Assembly: GCF_030848805.1 (NCBI RefSeq)
Contig: NC_092364.1
Location: 682,001 to 746,000 of the forward strand
DNA length: 64,000 bases
Origin: Temnothorax longispinosus
Lineage: Eukaryota > Arthropoda > Insecta > Hymenoptera > Formicidae
Direction of reading: 5' to 3'
Each line of letters starts with the position of its first letter. The first letter of the stretch is position 1. Positions 49,101 to 62,008 of this stretch are shown here, piece by piece. The position numbers and the translations under genes are program-made. Under the pieces are notes generated by a model. The model was not told where the DNA came from, did not search any database, and saw only the letters and a list, made by a program, of their open reading frames with translations.

Positions 49101-52100
49101 TCTCTTTCTTTCTTTCTCTCTCCCTCTCTCTTTTCTCGAAAAACTTTTATTCAGAGTCATTTCTCATTTTGTTCTCATACTTTTGATACTTTAATCTCGT
49201 TACTTAATGGTTTCTATGTTGAATGAAAGTTTTAATAGTAGATGGTAACTCAAAACCACCAAGTACATTTGCTGTTCTAAAGGACTAGAAACACACGCGA
49301 TGTTTTGCATACGATGTGCAGCGCTGTTTGTGTTATGCTTCGTACAGAAGATGTTGCTTTATGCTACACTGAGAAAATTGCTGTGTGACACGCTATAAAA
49401 ATTTTTGTGCAATATATTACGAAAATATTTTATACCGCAAGTTTGCTAGAACAATCTTTGAAAGCAGCACTCGAAAAACATTTCAAGAACAATATTCTCG
49501 TACTTGTTCAAGAATATTCCGTATCTTCAGTTAGAATTTCAAAAATCTTTGTCTAATTGTAAGTTTATCGAATTTAAATGAATCTACATCGATATATAAT
49601 AATTCGCGGATTACACATATAAAGCGGATATCTGAGCGGACCAAATTGAACGTTAGAGAAACGATATCTCGCGCACAGAGATCTACCACTACCACGAAGT
49701 ATCAGCAATCGCTGTTATTGATGGCCGTCGTGTACCAAACGTTCTCGACATCGCGCTGACAAGTGTCTTCTCAGCAGGAAAAGCTCAAGTTCGAGCTCAA
49801 GCGAAATCCGGGTCCAATAGGGATGTTAGCCTTTCCTTGAATGACCGTTCATTTACTACCCCGAGTATTACTCTTGTATATACGGACCCTCGTTTACGTG
49901 ATATGTGTTACAGAGAGATATGAGGGTCTGTTTCCGCCTACTTGTAAGTTATATATATAAGCAGGGAGAGTATGAGTATCTTTTCCGGGATAGAGTCGCG
50001 CTTTGAAATGTCTTCGTTGCAATCGAACATTTCCTCGAACGGTAGTAGATAAAGAAATTTTCCTACAAGATATTCGCAAAAAAAATATAGGAGAACAATA
50101 CAGTTTAAGAATCTTAAGTTAAGATACAACTTTGCCAAATGAAGCTATTATTAAGAATTATAAGGCATCTGAAACAGCGAAAAAATATGCAAAATATGTA
50201 TATACAAAGGGTTTTAAGGGTTTAATGCTTTAAGGGAATTTTTAAGTATTAAAAAGAATGGCTTTACTTTTCTCATTGAGTATGAAAAGTTCTACAAAAG
50301 TTTTAATATAATAAGAAGCAAAGGGAGAAAGACAGTAATATAAAAGCAGCTTGTGCTTGAAACATGCAAATAATAAATGTTTAAAAGAATACGTTTTTAA
50401 ATTGTTTTTCTTAAAAATTTCAAAACAATTTATTCAACACTTTTGAGAATTGCTGTTAATTATGCGCTGTTTATTATAACGCATCAATATTTATTATTTA
50501 TCTTTACATTTATCTTAGCAAAACAATTTCTGCCGACGGCGATGACCCTTCATATCACGTGTAACATTCGCGACACTTGAGAAGGTTTATCGATTATACC
50601 GGCAGCTTCGCAGACAGTGATAAAATTTGAAACTTTTATACGGGCATTAGTACTCGTGTTGGAATTGCTCTGATTGTTGCGGAATGAATTTGCACGAATT
50701 TAGAGTCCGCAATGCGAAGGAAAAGGGGGATGCACCGCTAATTCTCCGAGCGTTATTTGCAGAGTTTATTTCGAGTACTTGACCTATAATAGAATAATCG
50801 CGCACGTTTTATGGGATCTGTGCGCGACAGGCGACATGCGTGGGAGAGCAAGTTAGAAGGAAAATAGAAAATTTTATCGCTTCGCCTTCACGTTGAGGAG
50901 GAGGAGGAGGGTGGCACGAGGAAGAATGTACGGCGAACTATGAAACCTTTGGAAACTTCCGGATGGATTTCTGCTTCGTATGCTCGAAAGAAATAGCCGT
51001 GCAAACGGCCATAAATCGCTTTCCCACATTCTATCACTTTCTATTTCTTCTGATAAGAGTTAAAGTTGCTTAGGATAAAATGTGGATGTTTATAATATCA
51101 ACCATATAACTACCCTCTGCGTAAACTTTTGTTTCAACAAGCTGTTATTATTATGCTTCATTACAATTGAGAATAACAATAATAATAATATTAATAAGTT
51201 TGATCTCAAATAAGCTGATATTACAATGTATAAATTATTTGCAAATATTATATTCACGTCCTATCACAGGAAATATTGTACAATTTAGTTATAATTTATA
51301 TATGTATATAACGATGCCGTTTTGCATATTAATTTGCAGCTTTGTAACCAACGGTTATATTACGCAAATGGATTCGATTATTGATTGCTGACAGTAGATA
51401 ATTCTTAACTTTGCTTTAACGTTGTTTGACAAAATTCATTGTAATAAGAATTTCTGGACAGAAATGTCCGCCTTGGTAATACAATCAGGAATGTCGTCAG
51501 ATGGGATTGTTGTGTCGTTGAAGTGTAGAGAAAACGACGGAGAGAAGCATACAAAATGATAATACAACGAAAGAAAGTGGAGTGAGCGCGCCGTAAATAT
51601 AAAATGGGAGAAGAGGTTTTGTGTATTCATAGAGATGTTTTAGACATTTCATTGGAACACGTAGAATAATGTATAGCTTGGTAGCTTGAAGTTTACAGAA
51701 CTATAAAACATGTCGAAGTAACGTGCAACACATAAATCATTGCAACATAAGTTAATTTAAATAATTATTGAGAAAGATAATTTTGTATACATTAAAAAGA
51801 TCTAAATAAAACATAGATTCTTCTCTATTCTAACTCTTTTTTGTTTAAATTAAATTAGATGTCTTAAAGAAATAGACCATGTTTTAAAGAAATATATCAC
51901 GATATAATATTCTTCAAACTAATAAACTATTATTAATACAACTTTACCGAGAAGTTTTGTTACGCATTGCCGATACTTTCAACGCAGATATTAATTAAAA
52001 AATAGTTATTGATTTATTACAGTTTAACACAGATACGTGTTATATAATTTTTTACAATAATTTATATAATTTGTAATTTATAACACATTTAGTTTGTTAA

Positions 52101-55100
52101 ATTTGTACGCATGAATTTGGGTCGACAGACGATTGTGATTCAGGAAGGATTCGAGTAAAACTCAAAAATATCGCTACGAGACAGAACATACGAATAACAC
52201 CTACATTTATTGTTCCTGAATGTTATATAATGCTTAAAGCTTAAATCATTAAAGAATTAAAAGTAATAATAAAAACAACGGAAGAACCATTGATATTCGA
52301 ATCTATGCAAATTTTGTATCAGTTAATTATCTTCTAAATACACATACTACATTTCTACTTTCATTTGACCTCAAAACATAAGTATACACACACATGTATA
52401 TGCTTCTTTTAAAAATAAAAATAATAGAAGAAAAGAACCACAAGAGGTTATGGTTTTATACTAGAAAAGTTCCATCAGCTTTACCTAAATTTACCGCAAA
52501 TTAATTAATTCTCTGCTTCTTTCTAAAAATCTCTAATGGAGTTATGATATAGATAGGGGAAAAAATTCAATCAATGCTGAGTGATTTTGCATGCTGCAAG
52601 AGAATAAGCGAAAAACGACATTACAAGCTAATGAAAACAGGAAGGTGAATTTCTTCGTAAACCCCATAACACGCTATTTGAAAGTAAAAATTTGTTGGAA
52701 ACAGCGGTAAATACTTCTGGATATATGCTTAAAAATATAAATAGAAAAAAAATATCCGATAAGCGTTTAACTCTGGCGTATATTTTTCTTCCTCGAGAAA
52801 ACGAATCACGGAATTTCTCAAATTCCGTTACGAGAAGCCACAATAAAAGAGAAAAAAAATGCAGTTAAAACGAGAAGATACGGCTTTTACCGAGTTAAAA
52901 ATCACAAAGGTGTTCATTCGGAGTGAGCTTTTCGCTTTTCGCTTTTCGCTTCGTGGAAACAGGCGCGAGTTAACGGTGCCTCGTGCATTTTCACGTTCCC
53001 GATGCGTTTTCACATTTCAATATGCCGATTCGATACGCACCGATACGCAAATTAAATATGGAGACTCGAAATATTTGTGCGATAACCGTATCTCGATTTA
53101 AAGCAAAATTGTTTTATTTAACTTGATTTTATTTAAACGAATTTTCTACCTGAAATGTATGGAAAAAAGGTTGGAGAACATTTCGAACGTTTTATAAACT
53201 GGTGTTTCAGAAAAGATAGAGATGGGTGTATATTATAAATATTTTAAATTAGCATGATATCGCGCGAGAGAACATTTCGAGTATTCTATGATTCAGTTAT
53301 ATACATGGATATGAAAATATAATTGAATAAAATAAACGCACTGTGCGTACTGTACAAATAAATAAATTGAACAATCTTTGATTGCAATGAAATTGCTGTC
53401 GTAGTCTATACTATAGTAATTACTTTAACTGTAACGTCGCTTTAACCCTATCCCTTTTAGTTACAATTTCATATTTCTGTCAATAATTCTATCACACATC
53501 AGATAGTCCTATTGTGTTACGTTATCGTCTTAAATATGAAGTATGGTTTTCATCGTAATTTGCTAGTTCGTAATTCACGTATAGATTTTCTCAAAATGTA
53601 TTGTTCCCCGAACTACGTAGTACGTAGTAAAAATTTAAGAGGCACGCGACTTAAATTTTGGGGAAAGATTAGTCTTCAAGCAAAATTAAAAACGGAAATA
53701 TATGCTCCAAGAATGATGTTCAAAATCAAACTGCGCATGAATTATTTTTATTTTTATAATTAATAATGAAATATAATTATATGTTACATATAATATAATA
53801 TCTAATAATGAAAATAATTATAATGTTTATTGCAATGGAAAAGGTGAGACATCAACATATTGTTGCTATATTAAGCCTACCTGTTAACGTACCCCAGTCG
53901 CACACTCACGTACACACGCAAATACGTAATCCTATATATACATATATATAAATTCATGTTTACATTGAATCTGTTTTAGAGAAATGATAACATTGACCGA
54001 ATCCAGAAGTTGATGATTGACAGACTGGAATCAGAATCCAAGCGTTGCGATCACGGAAATATATTGAGACCAGGTAAGCAGGGTGGGATAATATTTCGAA
54101 AAAATGGAACGCGCGAGAAATATCGTCGCGTGTCGAATACTATTGACATTTCGAGCGAGAGAACGATTGTGCGATGTATCACGGGGCTGACATGATTTCC
54201 ATGCATTAAAAGTGAGTGCGTCTAGTAGTAAGACTTACTATATGCTCGAACGATCTTGAATCCAACGCCTGCTACGAATGTCACTCGCCGGCTGCTTCGT
54301 ATCATTTATCATATCATAATCTCTCCATTCGCGCGTCTAACCTACTCGTGTCTGTCTCTGTATTAGGTGAAAATTACGACCGATCGTTAGATGTCGACTT
54401 GTTTTAATTAATATCGCTGTATTAGTTGGATACAAAACAATAGGCGACCTACGGGCCATTTAATTATATTGAACAGGTGACGCGGTCGATCACAAACTAC
54501 GAATAATTATTATTTATAATAGGATCGTAAATAATTACACTAATTTCTCCATTATTTTGGCAGCGTTACATATTAATAATATATTTCTTACGGCATTTAC
54601 GTTTGTTTAAATATTATTATCGTGCTCGCATTATGTTGGCGTCATTTAAACATTTTTATGTATAATAATGATAATGGTACAATCACGACTCCAAAATTTG
54701 GAAATTTTTTATTTTTCCATTTTAATTGCATCGTAGTGAAAGAGAATTTAAGTCGCGAGATCAATTCGACTTCTTTGTGTTCCTGCATGGTTCGCAGAAA
54801 ACAAAATAATTTATGGTGGTTTTTTTTCCCCAAGTATCGCGCAATTCTGATAATTATAGTATTGGCGACAGTAAACAATTGAAAATCAACAGGTTATAAA
54901 CTTGCATAATGCATGAATGCGGAAAGATTCAAAGATGACGGACACGCACGATGCACGGACTAATGTTAACCGCACGCTCTCGCACGTGTCGCAGCACACG
55001 ATTCGCGTTTTCGCGCGTGTACACACGCGCGTAAGTAAACAGCATCCATAGAATGTCTCCGGAGCAATTAACGTCGCAATTAATCTCGCATTGCGATGCT

Positions 55101-58100
55101 GGCCCGTTCGAGCAGGTCGACAAAATCAAACGCGAAGCTTATAGTGTGCCGCCATTAATTACACGAGCAGCATTGTGAATTTAGGCGAGAGTTTCACGAG
55201 TTTCATTTATTGTGTCGCCTTACAAAAGGAAGTTACACAGAAGTGTTGCTTGACACGCAAATCGCGTTGACGATTAGTTGTCTTATTAACTTGAATCTTA
55301 ATTTGCACGCGTAAATCCTTTCAATTATTAAGGCGGAACGATTAAACACATTCAGAGATCTTTCAAAAGCATTCGTCGCAGTTTGATCTATTTAAAAGAG
55401 AACATTTTAAATTAATTGACGTTAAAATGGAGATAAATGGCGAAAAGCTCCGGGAAATTATTTCATCCTTTACAACCTTTACAATTATTAAAAAAGAAAA
55501 CAAAAAATTGTAATGCAACTTGAAAGAATAAAGACGCGAATAATGTCGCGATGTAGATTATAGTTCACACAGTTACACGAAGTTAGAAGTACTTTTACAT
55601 AGTTTTACTATTATTCATAATTTTATGGAAAACCTAGATTTTAAACACAGCTCCCGATGAACCAATAAACTTTTTTAGTAGCCTTAGCAAAGTCTCGTGC
55701 ATTGTCCTAATTATTATTTTAATAATTGTTTTAAATATTTTTCCCCAAACTTTCTTATGCAGCTATATATATAGTGTAATTACCTATACATATATTTTGT
55801 AGCTTATTTGATTCAGGATTATAGATACCGAAAAAGCGAAAACGCTGTCGATACTCATATACATTTTATATGCTTTTTTTCTTGCATTTTTAGTGTATTT
55901 GTTAATGTATCTATCTACTCTTATTAATATTTAATTATAATACTTTTTTCTCGCATTCTCAACAAAGTCATTATACATATGTATATAGCGCGCAAGGGAA
56001 ATATATAATGCACGGCAGCGTAATTCACGGCTTATGCGGATAACGTACGCGATAATATCGAATATTGTTTCAAGTGAATAGGGTAGCCTGCCACCCCGTG
56101 TGGCCTACTGTTCGCATACAGAGTCGTGGACCCTTAATATACATGTGATGATACAGCTAAATGCAATTCTATACGGATCTCCAGGACCTAATGGATATCC
56201 TATTCCTGTATATAAGCCGCGTGAAGCTCATCGCTAAAAGACCGGCAATCCGGATGACCACGTCAAATTTGGCACTTAGCTTTGAATCACGATCCTGAAT
56301 GAACAATCCTAATCGTTCGGTGACCTATTATTCTCACCGCCGCCGCTGCGCCGCGCCCTGCCGTTTACGATAATGGCCGATTCGCTTGACGTAACGCACA
56401 ATATATTTAATAATAATACAGCGGGATATGTATAACTGGATCTGTATATCGTGACTGAAATCCTATCGTGCACTGAGGAACCAGATCTATTATTTCCATC
56501 CAGCTCTACTGAATCGCGCCAGAGAAATCCATGCGAATTAACATAGAATATTTATATGTACGTTTATGAAACGAATATAGTTTATAAGCGCTCTGCAAAT
56601 ATAAAGAACTTAATGTAAAAACTATCTACGTAGTATCTTTCCGAATCGTAATTAAAAATTTATAAACAGGACTGTAAGGACCCCAAAAAAATAAAAACGT
56701 TGGAACAAGATATTTCCCAACCATATTTTTTCTTTGCGCGTCATATATTGACAATAATAATAATTAGTTTGCTGCTTCAGATATCTTCGTCATTTATCTT
56801 TACGCTAACATTTTGTTGCAATCTATTCAGGCTGGTGTCCCGAGATTTGGGACAAGATACTATGTTGGAACTCGACAGCACCTGGACAACTAGCTGTTCA
56901 GCAGTGCCCCTCTTACATCGTGGGTTTCGACGCTCATGTATGTAGTCATGTTAAATTCACCTGGATCGATCCTCGTGTAGATTTTCCGGAAACTACTTTC
57001 ACTGGTAAAATTTTATTTGATGGAATAATGACACCGGAACGAATTAATATTGAGATTCTCGATTCTCTTAGAACTGAGAAACTTAATTAGAACGGTTTCT
57101 CGATCTAATAACGCCGCTCTCTGATAGCTCTAAGATCCTCGCGAATCGACGATAAAATCCATTTTTCAGCTTTAAGTGATTGAAAAGTCTTCGACACGGT
57201 TCGGCGACGTGTCTGAACGACTCCTCGACGAATTCGAGCTCCATTTTTCCTCGTTAGACAAAGCCTCGCTACGCGTCATTTTGTTTTATAACTCTTACGT
57301 TCGCGTTTAAATATCTTTGCAAATGATCCGCGAATTGAAATTCTACCTTAAACAAAATTGATTTGAAACATAATTTGAAGTAAACCTCTATTTCGGTGTG
57401 CTCTCTCTTGTAGCTCGAGAAACAGCGATCTCTCCCGATATTTTTGTTAACGAATAATCATTGTCGAATTAATCGAAGAAATAAGAGAGAGTGCGTCTTT
57501 CAGGCATTCACTTCGAAGCAATGCATGCCGAACGGCGAATGGTACTGGAACGCCGAAACCCATAACACATGGACCAACTATACCCAGTGCTATCGAGATT
57601 CGCTGGTCACCGTCCTGATGAACATGTCAGACGCGCAGGCAAACAACGCTACTCTCATTAAGGTAAAGAAATAAGACCGTGTGACGACAAGCCAACAGTA
57701 GATTAATCCGTTTCGCTAAAAACGTAAGGATAAGTAAATTCGGGACCTTCTTCTTTGCCGGGTTTCCGCGGCACCGCCCGCGCCGCCGCGCGTCGAAAAC
57801 GACGGAGATGAAAAGATCGATCGGATCACACGGCGACGTGACGTCAGTTGGCTCTACTCATGAGGAAATGAGAGCCGTAAACGACGTTTTGTCCAGCGGG
57901 AGGGGGATGCGTCACGACGCTTTGCACTATTCACAGGGACCCCGAGACGTTGCTGCGGAGTTAGTTTCCAGACTTGGACGATAATGAACCGAGCGGGCGA
58001 GCAAATGAGCCAATAACTTTGTCGTAACAGTGTTATCGAGGAGATCGGGCGGAAAATACTGGAAAAATTTTTTCATCAAGAGCTCTACGCTTTATTATTA

Positions 58101-59834
58101 AATCAGGCAGAATTCGCACAAATAGCGTCAAAATTGAGGCGTCAGCTTTAAAATCCAAATTAAAGGAAATCCTATTTTTTTAGTAATCACCTATCTTGTC
58201 TTTTTATCAACTTTTCAGTCTGTGAAGATTATTATGTAACGATATATACAGCGAAAAATAACAGAGCAAATAATTTTTTGTTATAATTTTAGAGACGTTT
58301 ACTAAAATCGCTCAATAATTAAGAAGATTAAATAATTAATATATTTGAAACACAAATTGACAGCTTTAATGCAAATTTAATACAAACTTGACCATAATTT
58401 AATACAAGCAAATACGATGGAAGCGTTTTGCTCAATGCGTGAATATATGACGACTATACAAGTTTCGTAGAGGAGCTTTCGTAAAGCGACGACGAAATTA
58501 TAACATAATAGCAAGGGATCTCCTTGAGGATCATAAAGCTAGCATGGAAGGAAATACACATCCGAAGACAAGGAATACCGTCAATGTACTGTACAGTAGA
58601 GATCTGTATAGAAGAGAATTAGAGAGGTTTATGAAAGCCATAAATTAAACACAATTTCAATTCGTAATTTGCTTTGCTAATAGAGATCATATAACGACAT
58701 TGTTGTGGTAGCTTTGTCGAATAAATTAATTAGGAAAAGTCGCATTTGAGATTGCTTACATGTAAAAAGTCAATTTAATCATTTATTAATGTGTGTGTAT
58801 ACGTCAATAAATTTTCAAAATTATTTATATATATAATTTATAATGATACTTTACAGAAATTAATTTAATTATTGTTATATTAATTTTACAATTAATTACG
58901 AACGTGCGTTACCGGTTAATTATTTTATCAATTAAATTCTCATAGGTAAATGGTAAGTCAATAATTAATTATTTCCCATTTAGAACGCAATTGCATGTTG
59001 TAGAAATTCTTCCCGATCGTCAAGACCATCTCGAAACTCGGCTACTCAATCTCGCTGTTCACTCTCATCATTGCATTTTGCATTTTGGCCGCCATCAAGT
59101 AAGTATATTTATATAAATGTAATCAACACATGATTACGAAACAAGAGGTTTTGTTGCCAACATTTTCGATTCTCTTAATATAAAAAGACTAAAAAAATTG
59201 TCAGATATCTCTTAAAACATTTTATCGTATTTTTATTGTTCCCAATATATCGCGTTGTAAAATAAGAAATTTAACGTCGTGGCTGCCCCTGAAAGAGCAA
59301 TAAATTTTAGTGTCTTGTTTACGCTGATATAAAATCGCAAATCTTGAAGATCACCGAGATCTTTTCATCGGGGCACGATCAGTTTCGTTTCAAAGTCATA
59401 TCGTACAATGTCTCATAGCACCGCATAAAGTCTCGCATCTCCTAATGTCCTAATCGAAACGTAATTCGCGTTGCCACGTTCAAGTTTGTCTCCCGTCGGA
59501 CGTAGGAAATTGCGATGCCCACGGAATATATTGCACATGCACCTGTTCGTCTCATTCGTGATGCGAGCATTCATGGCGCTACTGAAAGACGTACTCTTCG
59601 TGTCCGGCATCGGACTGGCGGAAGCCGTGATCAAAGTCAACGAGGGTTACTGGCTGCTCGACGAGAAGGAGAGCAATTGGCAATGTAAGACGTTCACCAG
59701 TCTGTGGCAATACTTTATCCTGGCAAACTACTCTTGGATCCTGATGGAAGGTATATATCTGCACAACCTGGTCTTCCTGGCGCTTTTCACCGATTCCAAT
59801 TCTAGCATCACAGGCTACGTCGTTTTCGGATGGG
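46127..59834 (+). CDS. Parathyroid-hormone-receptor-like family B1 GPCR, N-terminal half (partial)
   Basis: Exons 46127-46138, 53980-54073, 56831-56937, 57504-57662, 59004-59098 and 59506-59834 join with matching phases into 265 codons plus one base. Residues 27-100 form the secretin-family hormone-binding domain with exactly six cysteines (27, 38, 47, 61, 78, 100) and the conserved WDKILCW, PNGEW and W/Y motifs. TM1 is about 137-156, TM2 about 163-187 (RNILHMHLF; the family has RNxIHxHL), TM3 about 218-245 with the conserved EGIYLH, and TM4 begins at GYVVFGWG. Wording is closest to vertebrate PTH receptors (WDHILCW, FxKDxxxxSG, YxWILxEGxYLH), rather than to insect DH31 or DH44 receptors. Such receptors sit in the plasma membrane and couple peptide hormones to Gs/cAMP; the insect ligand is not evident here. 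TM4 to TM7 and the tail lie beyond the window. Most of the gene is intron. Confidence 0.8.
47472..48498. mobile_element. Transposon-like element with inverted repeats (TATTCGGTTTCTGTAAG)
   Basis: TATTCGGTTTCTGTAAG at 47,472-47,488 is repeated perfectly on the other strand at 48,482-48,498. Similarity continues inward through a TACATAAAAATTTACTTAGC-like stretch for about 60 bases. The roughly 900-bp interior is AT-rich with no transposase frame, so it is non-autonomous or decayed. Confidence 0.55.
53830..53893 (+). repeat. Dispersed repeat fragment, copy B
   Basis: Shares ATTGCAATGGA and ACATCAACATATTGTTGCTA...AAGCCTACC with copy A at 20.4 kb. It lies just upstream of the receptor exon at 53,980. 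Confidence 0.45.
53980..54073 (+). CDS. PTH-receptor-like gene, exon encoding the N-terminal helix
   Basis: Acceptor CTGTTTTAG, donor CAG|GTAAGC, phase 0 in and 1 out. Encodes an amphipathic helix (IDRIQKLMIDRLESES) and the first disulfide cysteine, comparable to the AxxxCxxRL helix opening of PTH receptors. Confidence 0.7.
54074..56830 (+). other. Intron of the PTH-receptor-like gene
   Basis: GTAAGC to TATTCAG. A CpG-rich patch near 54,940-55,040 has an alternating CGCGTGTACACACGCG-type core. No nested gene recognised. Confidence 0.5.
56831..56937 (+). CDS. PTH-receptor-like gene, hormone-binding domain exon
   Basis: Acceptor TCTATTCAG, donor CAT|GTATGT. Encodes WCPEIWDKILCW through CPSYIVGFDAH, with cysteines two to four and an N-glycosylation site (NST). 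Confidence 0.85.
57504..57662 (+). CDS. PTH-receptor-like gene, second hormone-binding domain exon
   Basis: Acceptor GTCTTTCAG, donor AAG|GTAAAG, phase 0 at both ends. Encodes the last two cysteines, PNGEWYW and TWTNYTQCY, then a linker with NMS and NAT glycosylation motifs leading to TM1. Confidence 0.85.
57663..59003 (+). other. Intron of the PTH-receptor-like gene
   Basis: Its first 350 bases are strongly CpG-rich with a CRE-like TGACGTCA near 57,839; the rest is AT-rich. Nothing else recognised. Confidence 0.5.
59004..59098 (+). CDS. PTH-receptor-like gene, TM1 exon
   Basis: Acceptor GTTGTAG, donor GTAAGT. Encodes the pre-TM1 stalk (KFFPIVKTISKLGYS) and the TM1 helix ending AAIK. The split lysine codon is completed by the next exon. 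Confidence 0.85.
59506..59834 (+). CDS. PTH-receptor-like gene, TM2-TM3 exon
   Basis: Acceptor GACGTAG, donor GG|GTAAGT at 59,835. Encodes TM2, the long first extracellular loop (about 30 residues), the TM3 cysteine (SNWQCK) and TM3 with EGIYLH. It ends in phase 1 at the start of TM4. Confidence 0.9.
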
Positions 59835-60188
59835 GTAAGTAAGATTAATCTCAGAAATTACCGTTAATTCTAAAAGATTTTCGCGATTTCAATCACATAT
59901 CCCTACATTAGTTGTAATTTACTTCGCGCTCTTTAATTAATATAACTATTTTATCATCTTTTAAATCTTTTTGATGCTCGATATTAAGAAAATATATAAG
60001 ATAAAAACTTTCTTTAAATAAATTTGAAGAATAAAATATTGACACTTCCTTACTCAGAATTTAATCTGAGATTTAATTATCAAGATTAAAAGGCTATTCA
60101 AAAACGACTGTAGACGATAAAGTCGAATCAATAATTTGTTCTTATTATTTGATTATTTGATTAATCTGCAAGGAGATATTCTTTTGTT

Positions 60189-60335
60189 TACCTTTTCTAA
60201 GCTAGCAGGACCAAATTGGCAGAATCAAACCGGACCTATCAGAATATTTAGTACCCATTTTGTACTATTTTGTACCACTAATAACAATTTTGTATCCCGT
60301 GCCATTTCGGAGAAAATCGTGGCGGTGCTAGCTAT
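60189..60335 (+). repeat. Direct repeat, copy 1
   Basis: About 145 bp beginning ACCTTTTCTAAGCTAGCAGG and ending GGCGGTGCTAGC. It contains a short internal tandem (TTTTGTAC). Roughly 90 percent identical to copy 2 at 61.7 kb. Its ends form a weak inverted repeat (TAGCA/TGCTA). Confidence 0.75.
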
Positions 60336-60748
60336 TACTATAACATAATAGTGATTTCACAGAAATACTACCCAAATTATATATTGACCATTGATCATTG
60401 GAAGGACGCAATTACGGTAAAATACGACACCGAAGATTGTATCAGCTTTAAAATAAGAGCGATTCTTCAAAGGAACACGTTGTAACAGCACAAAATTCGT
60501 AAATAATCTTTATCATGTTGAAGCTCTTTAAAAAGAAAGCATATCTTGCTGGCGATTAAAAAATTGGCTTCCAAGCTCCTTCGCACCACGTGCAGGAGCA
60601 GCCTTTGCGATTTCGCGGATATTTCGTAGCAGAAGGAGTTGTATCTGCAACAGCTCTGCGTCTTAGTCGCCATTAAATTTTCGGTTTCGCACGTTTCGGT
60701 TTAAGTGATGCAGAGTCTTACATCTTGTCGCGGATTTACACGCTGTGA

Positions 60749-61456
60749 TTAAAGGGGAAAACCACTGTGACGGCCGGAAATAAATGCTATTTTCATAAAT
60801 TTTTTTTCGCGAGAATTAATAAATTTAATTAAATTGGTTTGTCATTTCTTTAAAGTACATATATTAAATATATTGTTAAAAAAAATCATTAAAAAATATT
60901 AATATTTGCGCCTTCAGCATGTGGTGCCGTGTACCTCCGCAAAAAAGCTGGGCGCTCGCATATCTCGGTCAATTGTTACCCAAATAACTTGAAATTTGAA
61001 GAGAATGTTTATAACAAAATTGTCTTCAGTTAAGCGTACGGATTTTTTGAAATATTAATTTTTAACAAAATGGCGCAGTTCTAAAAAAAAATCGAGATTT
61101 AGACAAAAATTTTGCTACTTTTTAAATTGTTAGATATTCAAAAACTAATTGTCCAATCAAAAAATCCGTACGCTTAACTGAAGACAATTTTGTTATAAAC
61201 ATTCTGTTCAAATTTCAAGTCATTCGGATAAAAATTGACCGAGATATGCGAGCGCCCAGCTGCGAAAATGTAGTTTCGAGGCACCACACGCTGAAGGCGC
61301 AAATATTAATATTTTTTAATGATTTTTTTACAATATATTTAATATATGTACTTTAAAGAAATAACGAACCAATTTAATTAAATTTATTTTTTCTCGCAAA
61401 AAAAATTCATGAAAATAGCATTTTTTTCCGCCTGTTACAGTGGCTTCCCCCCTTAA
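60749..61456. mobile_element. TTAA-flanked 708-bp palindromic element (piggyBac-type MITE)
   Basis: TTAA at both ends is followed by GGGGAAAACCACTGTGAC at the left and GGGGGGAAGCCACTGTAAC on the opposite strand at the right. Arms of about 295 bases pair with very high identity, including TTTGCGCCTTCAGC and GGCGCTCGCATATCTCGGTC blocks, leaving a loop of about 110 bases (61,045-61,157). High arm identity indicates recent origin or correction. TTAA targets suggest mobilisation by a piggyBac-type transposase; there is no coding capacity. Confidence 0.8.
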
Positions 61457-61710
61457 TTAATTTCTAGCCTTCCAGACTATAACAGAACAAGTTGATTAAC
61501 GATATATGCTAAATTCTTCACCGTTACCATAACATCTTCAAATTCCAACGCAATCTCGAAAACGATAAATACACTATTTCAGTTCCTTTAGTCTCTTAAA
61601 ACTCGAGAAACATAATACGGTCTTAAAATGTACGAATACCGCAAGTATGAATTACAACGAATTACAACAAATAAAAACGTACTCCGCAGCAAGATTCATC
61701 GCTACAACTA

Positions 61711-61863
61711 TACCTCTTCTAAGCTAAGCTAGCAGGACCAAATCGGCAGAATCAAACCGAACCTATCAGAATCTTTAATTAGTACCCATTTTGTACTGAT
61801 TTGTACTACTAATAACAATTTTGTATCCCGTGCCATTTCGGAGAAAATCGTGGCGGTGCTACC
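61711..61863 (+). repeat. Direct repeat, copy 2
   Basis: Same orientation as copy 1, with a 5-base duplication (AAGCT) near its start and TTAATTAG instead of TTTAG inside. The palindromic element lies between the two copies. Confidence 0.75.
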
Positions 61864-62008
61864 TTAGCATTAAGCTAGAAAGACCACAAGAAAAAAAAAA
61901 GAAAAAAAGAAAATTAAATACAGAAATTTGAAGGACTGAATTTGTACTACGTTTTACCATACAAATAAACTTAATATATTCATCCCTTCTGCTAAAAAAA
62001 TAACTCAC

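Larger units (their letters stand above)
46139..53979 (+). other. Intron of the PTH-receptor-like gene
   Basis: Nearly 8 kb from GTAAGT to TTTTAG. It contains an inverted-repeat element at 47.5-48.5 kb and a repeat fragment at 53.8 kb. CpG-richer patches near 48.7-49.0 and 50.6-51.0 kb have no recognisable gene. Confidence 0.5.
59835..62008 (+). other. Start of the TM4 intron, filled with repeats
   Basis: No further receptor exon is found from 59,835 to 64,000, so this intron exceeds 4.1 kb. It holds two direct repeats bracketing a TTAA-flanked palindrome, and beyond 62 kb the large inverted duplication. Confidence 0.6.
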
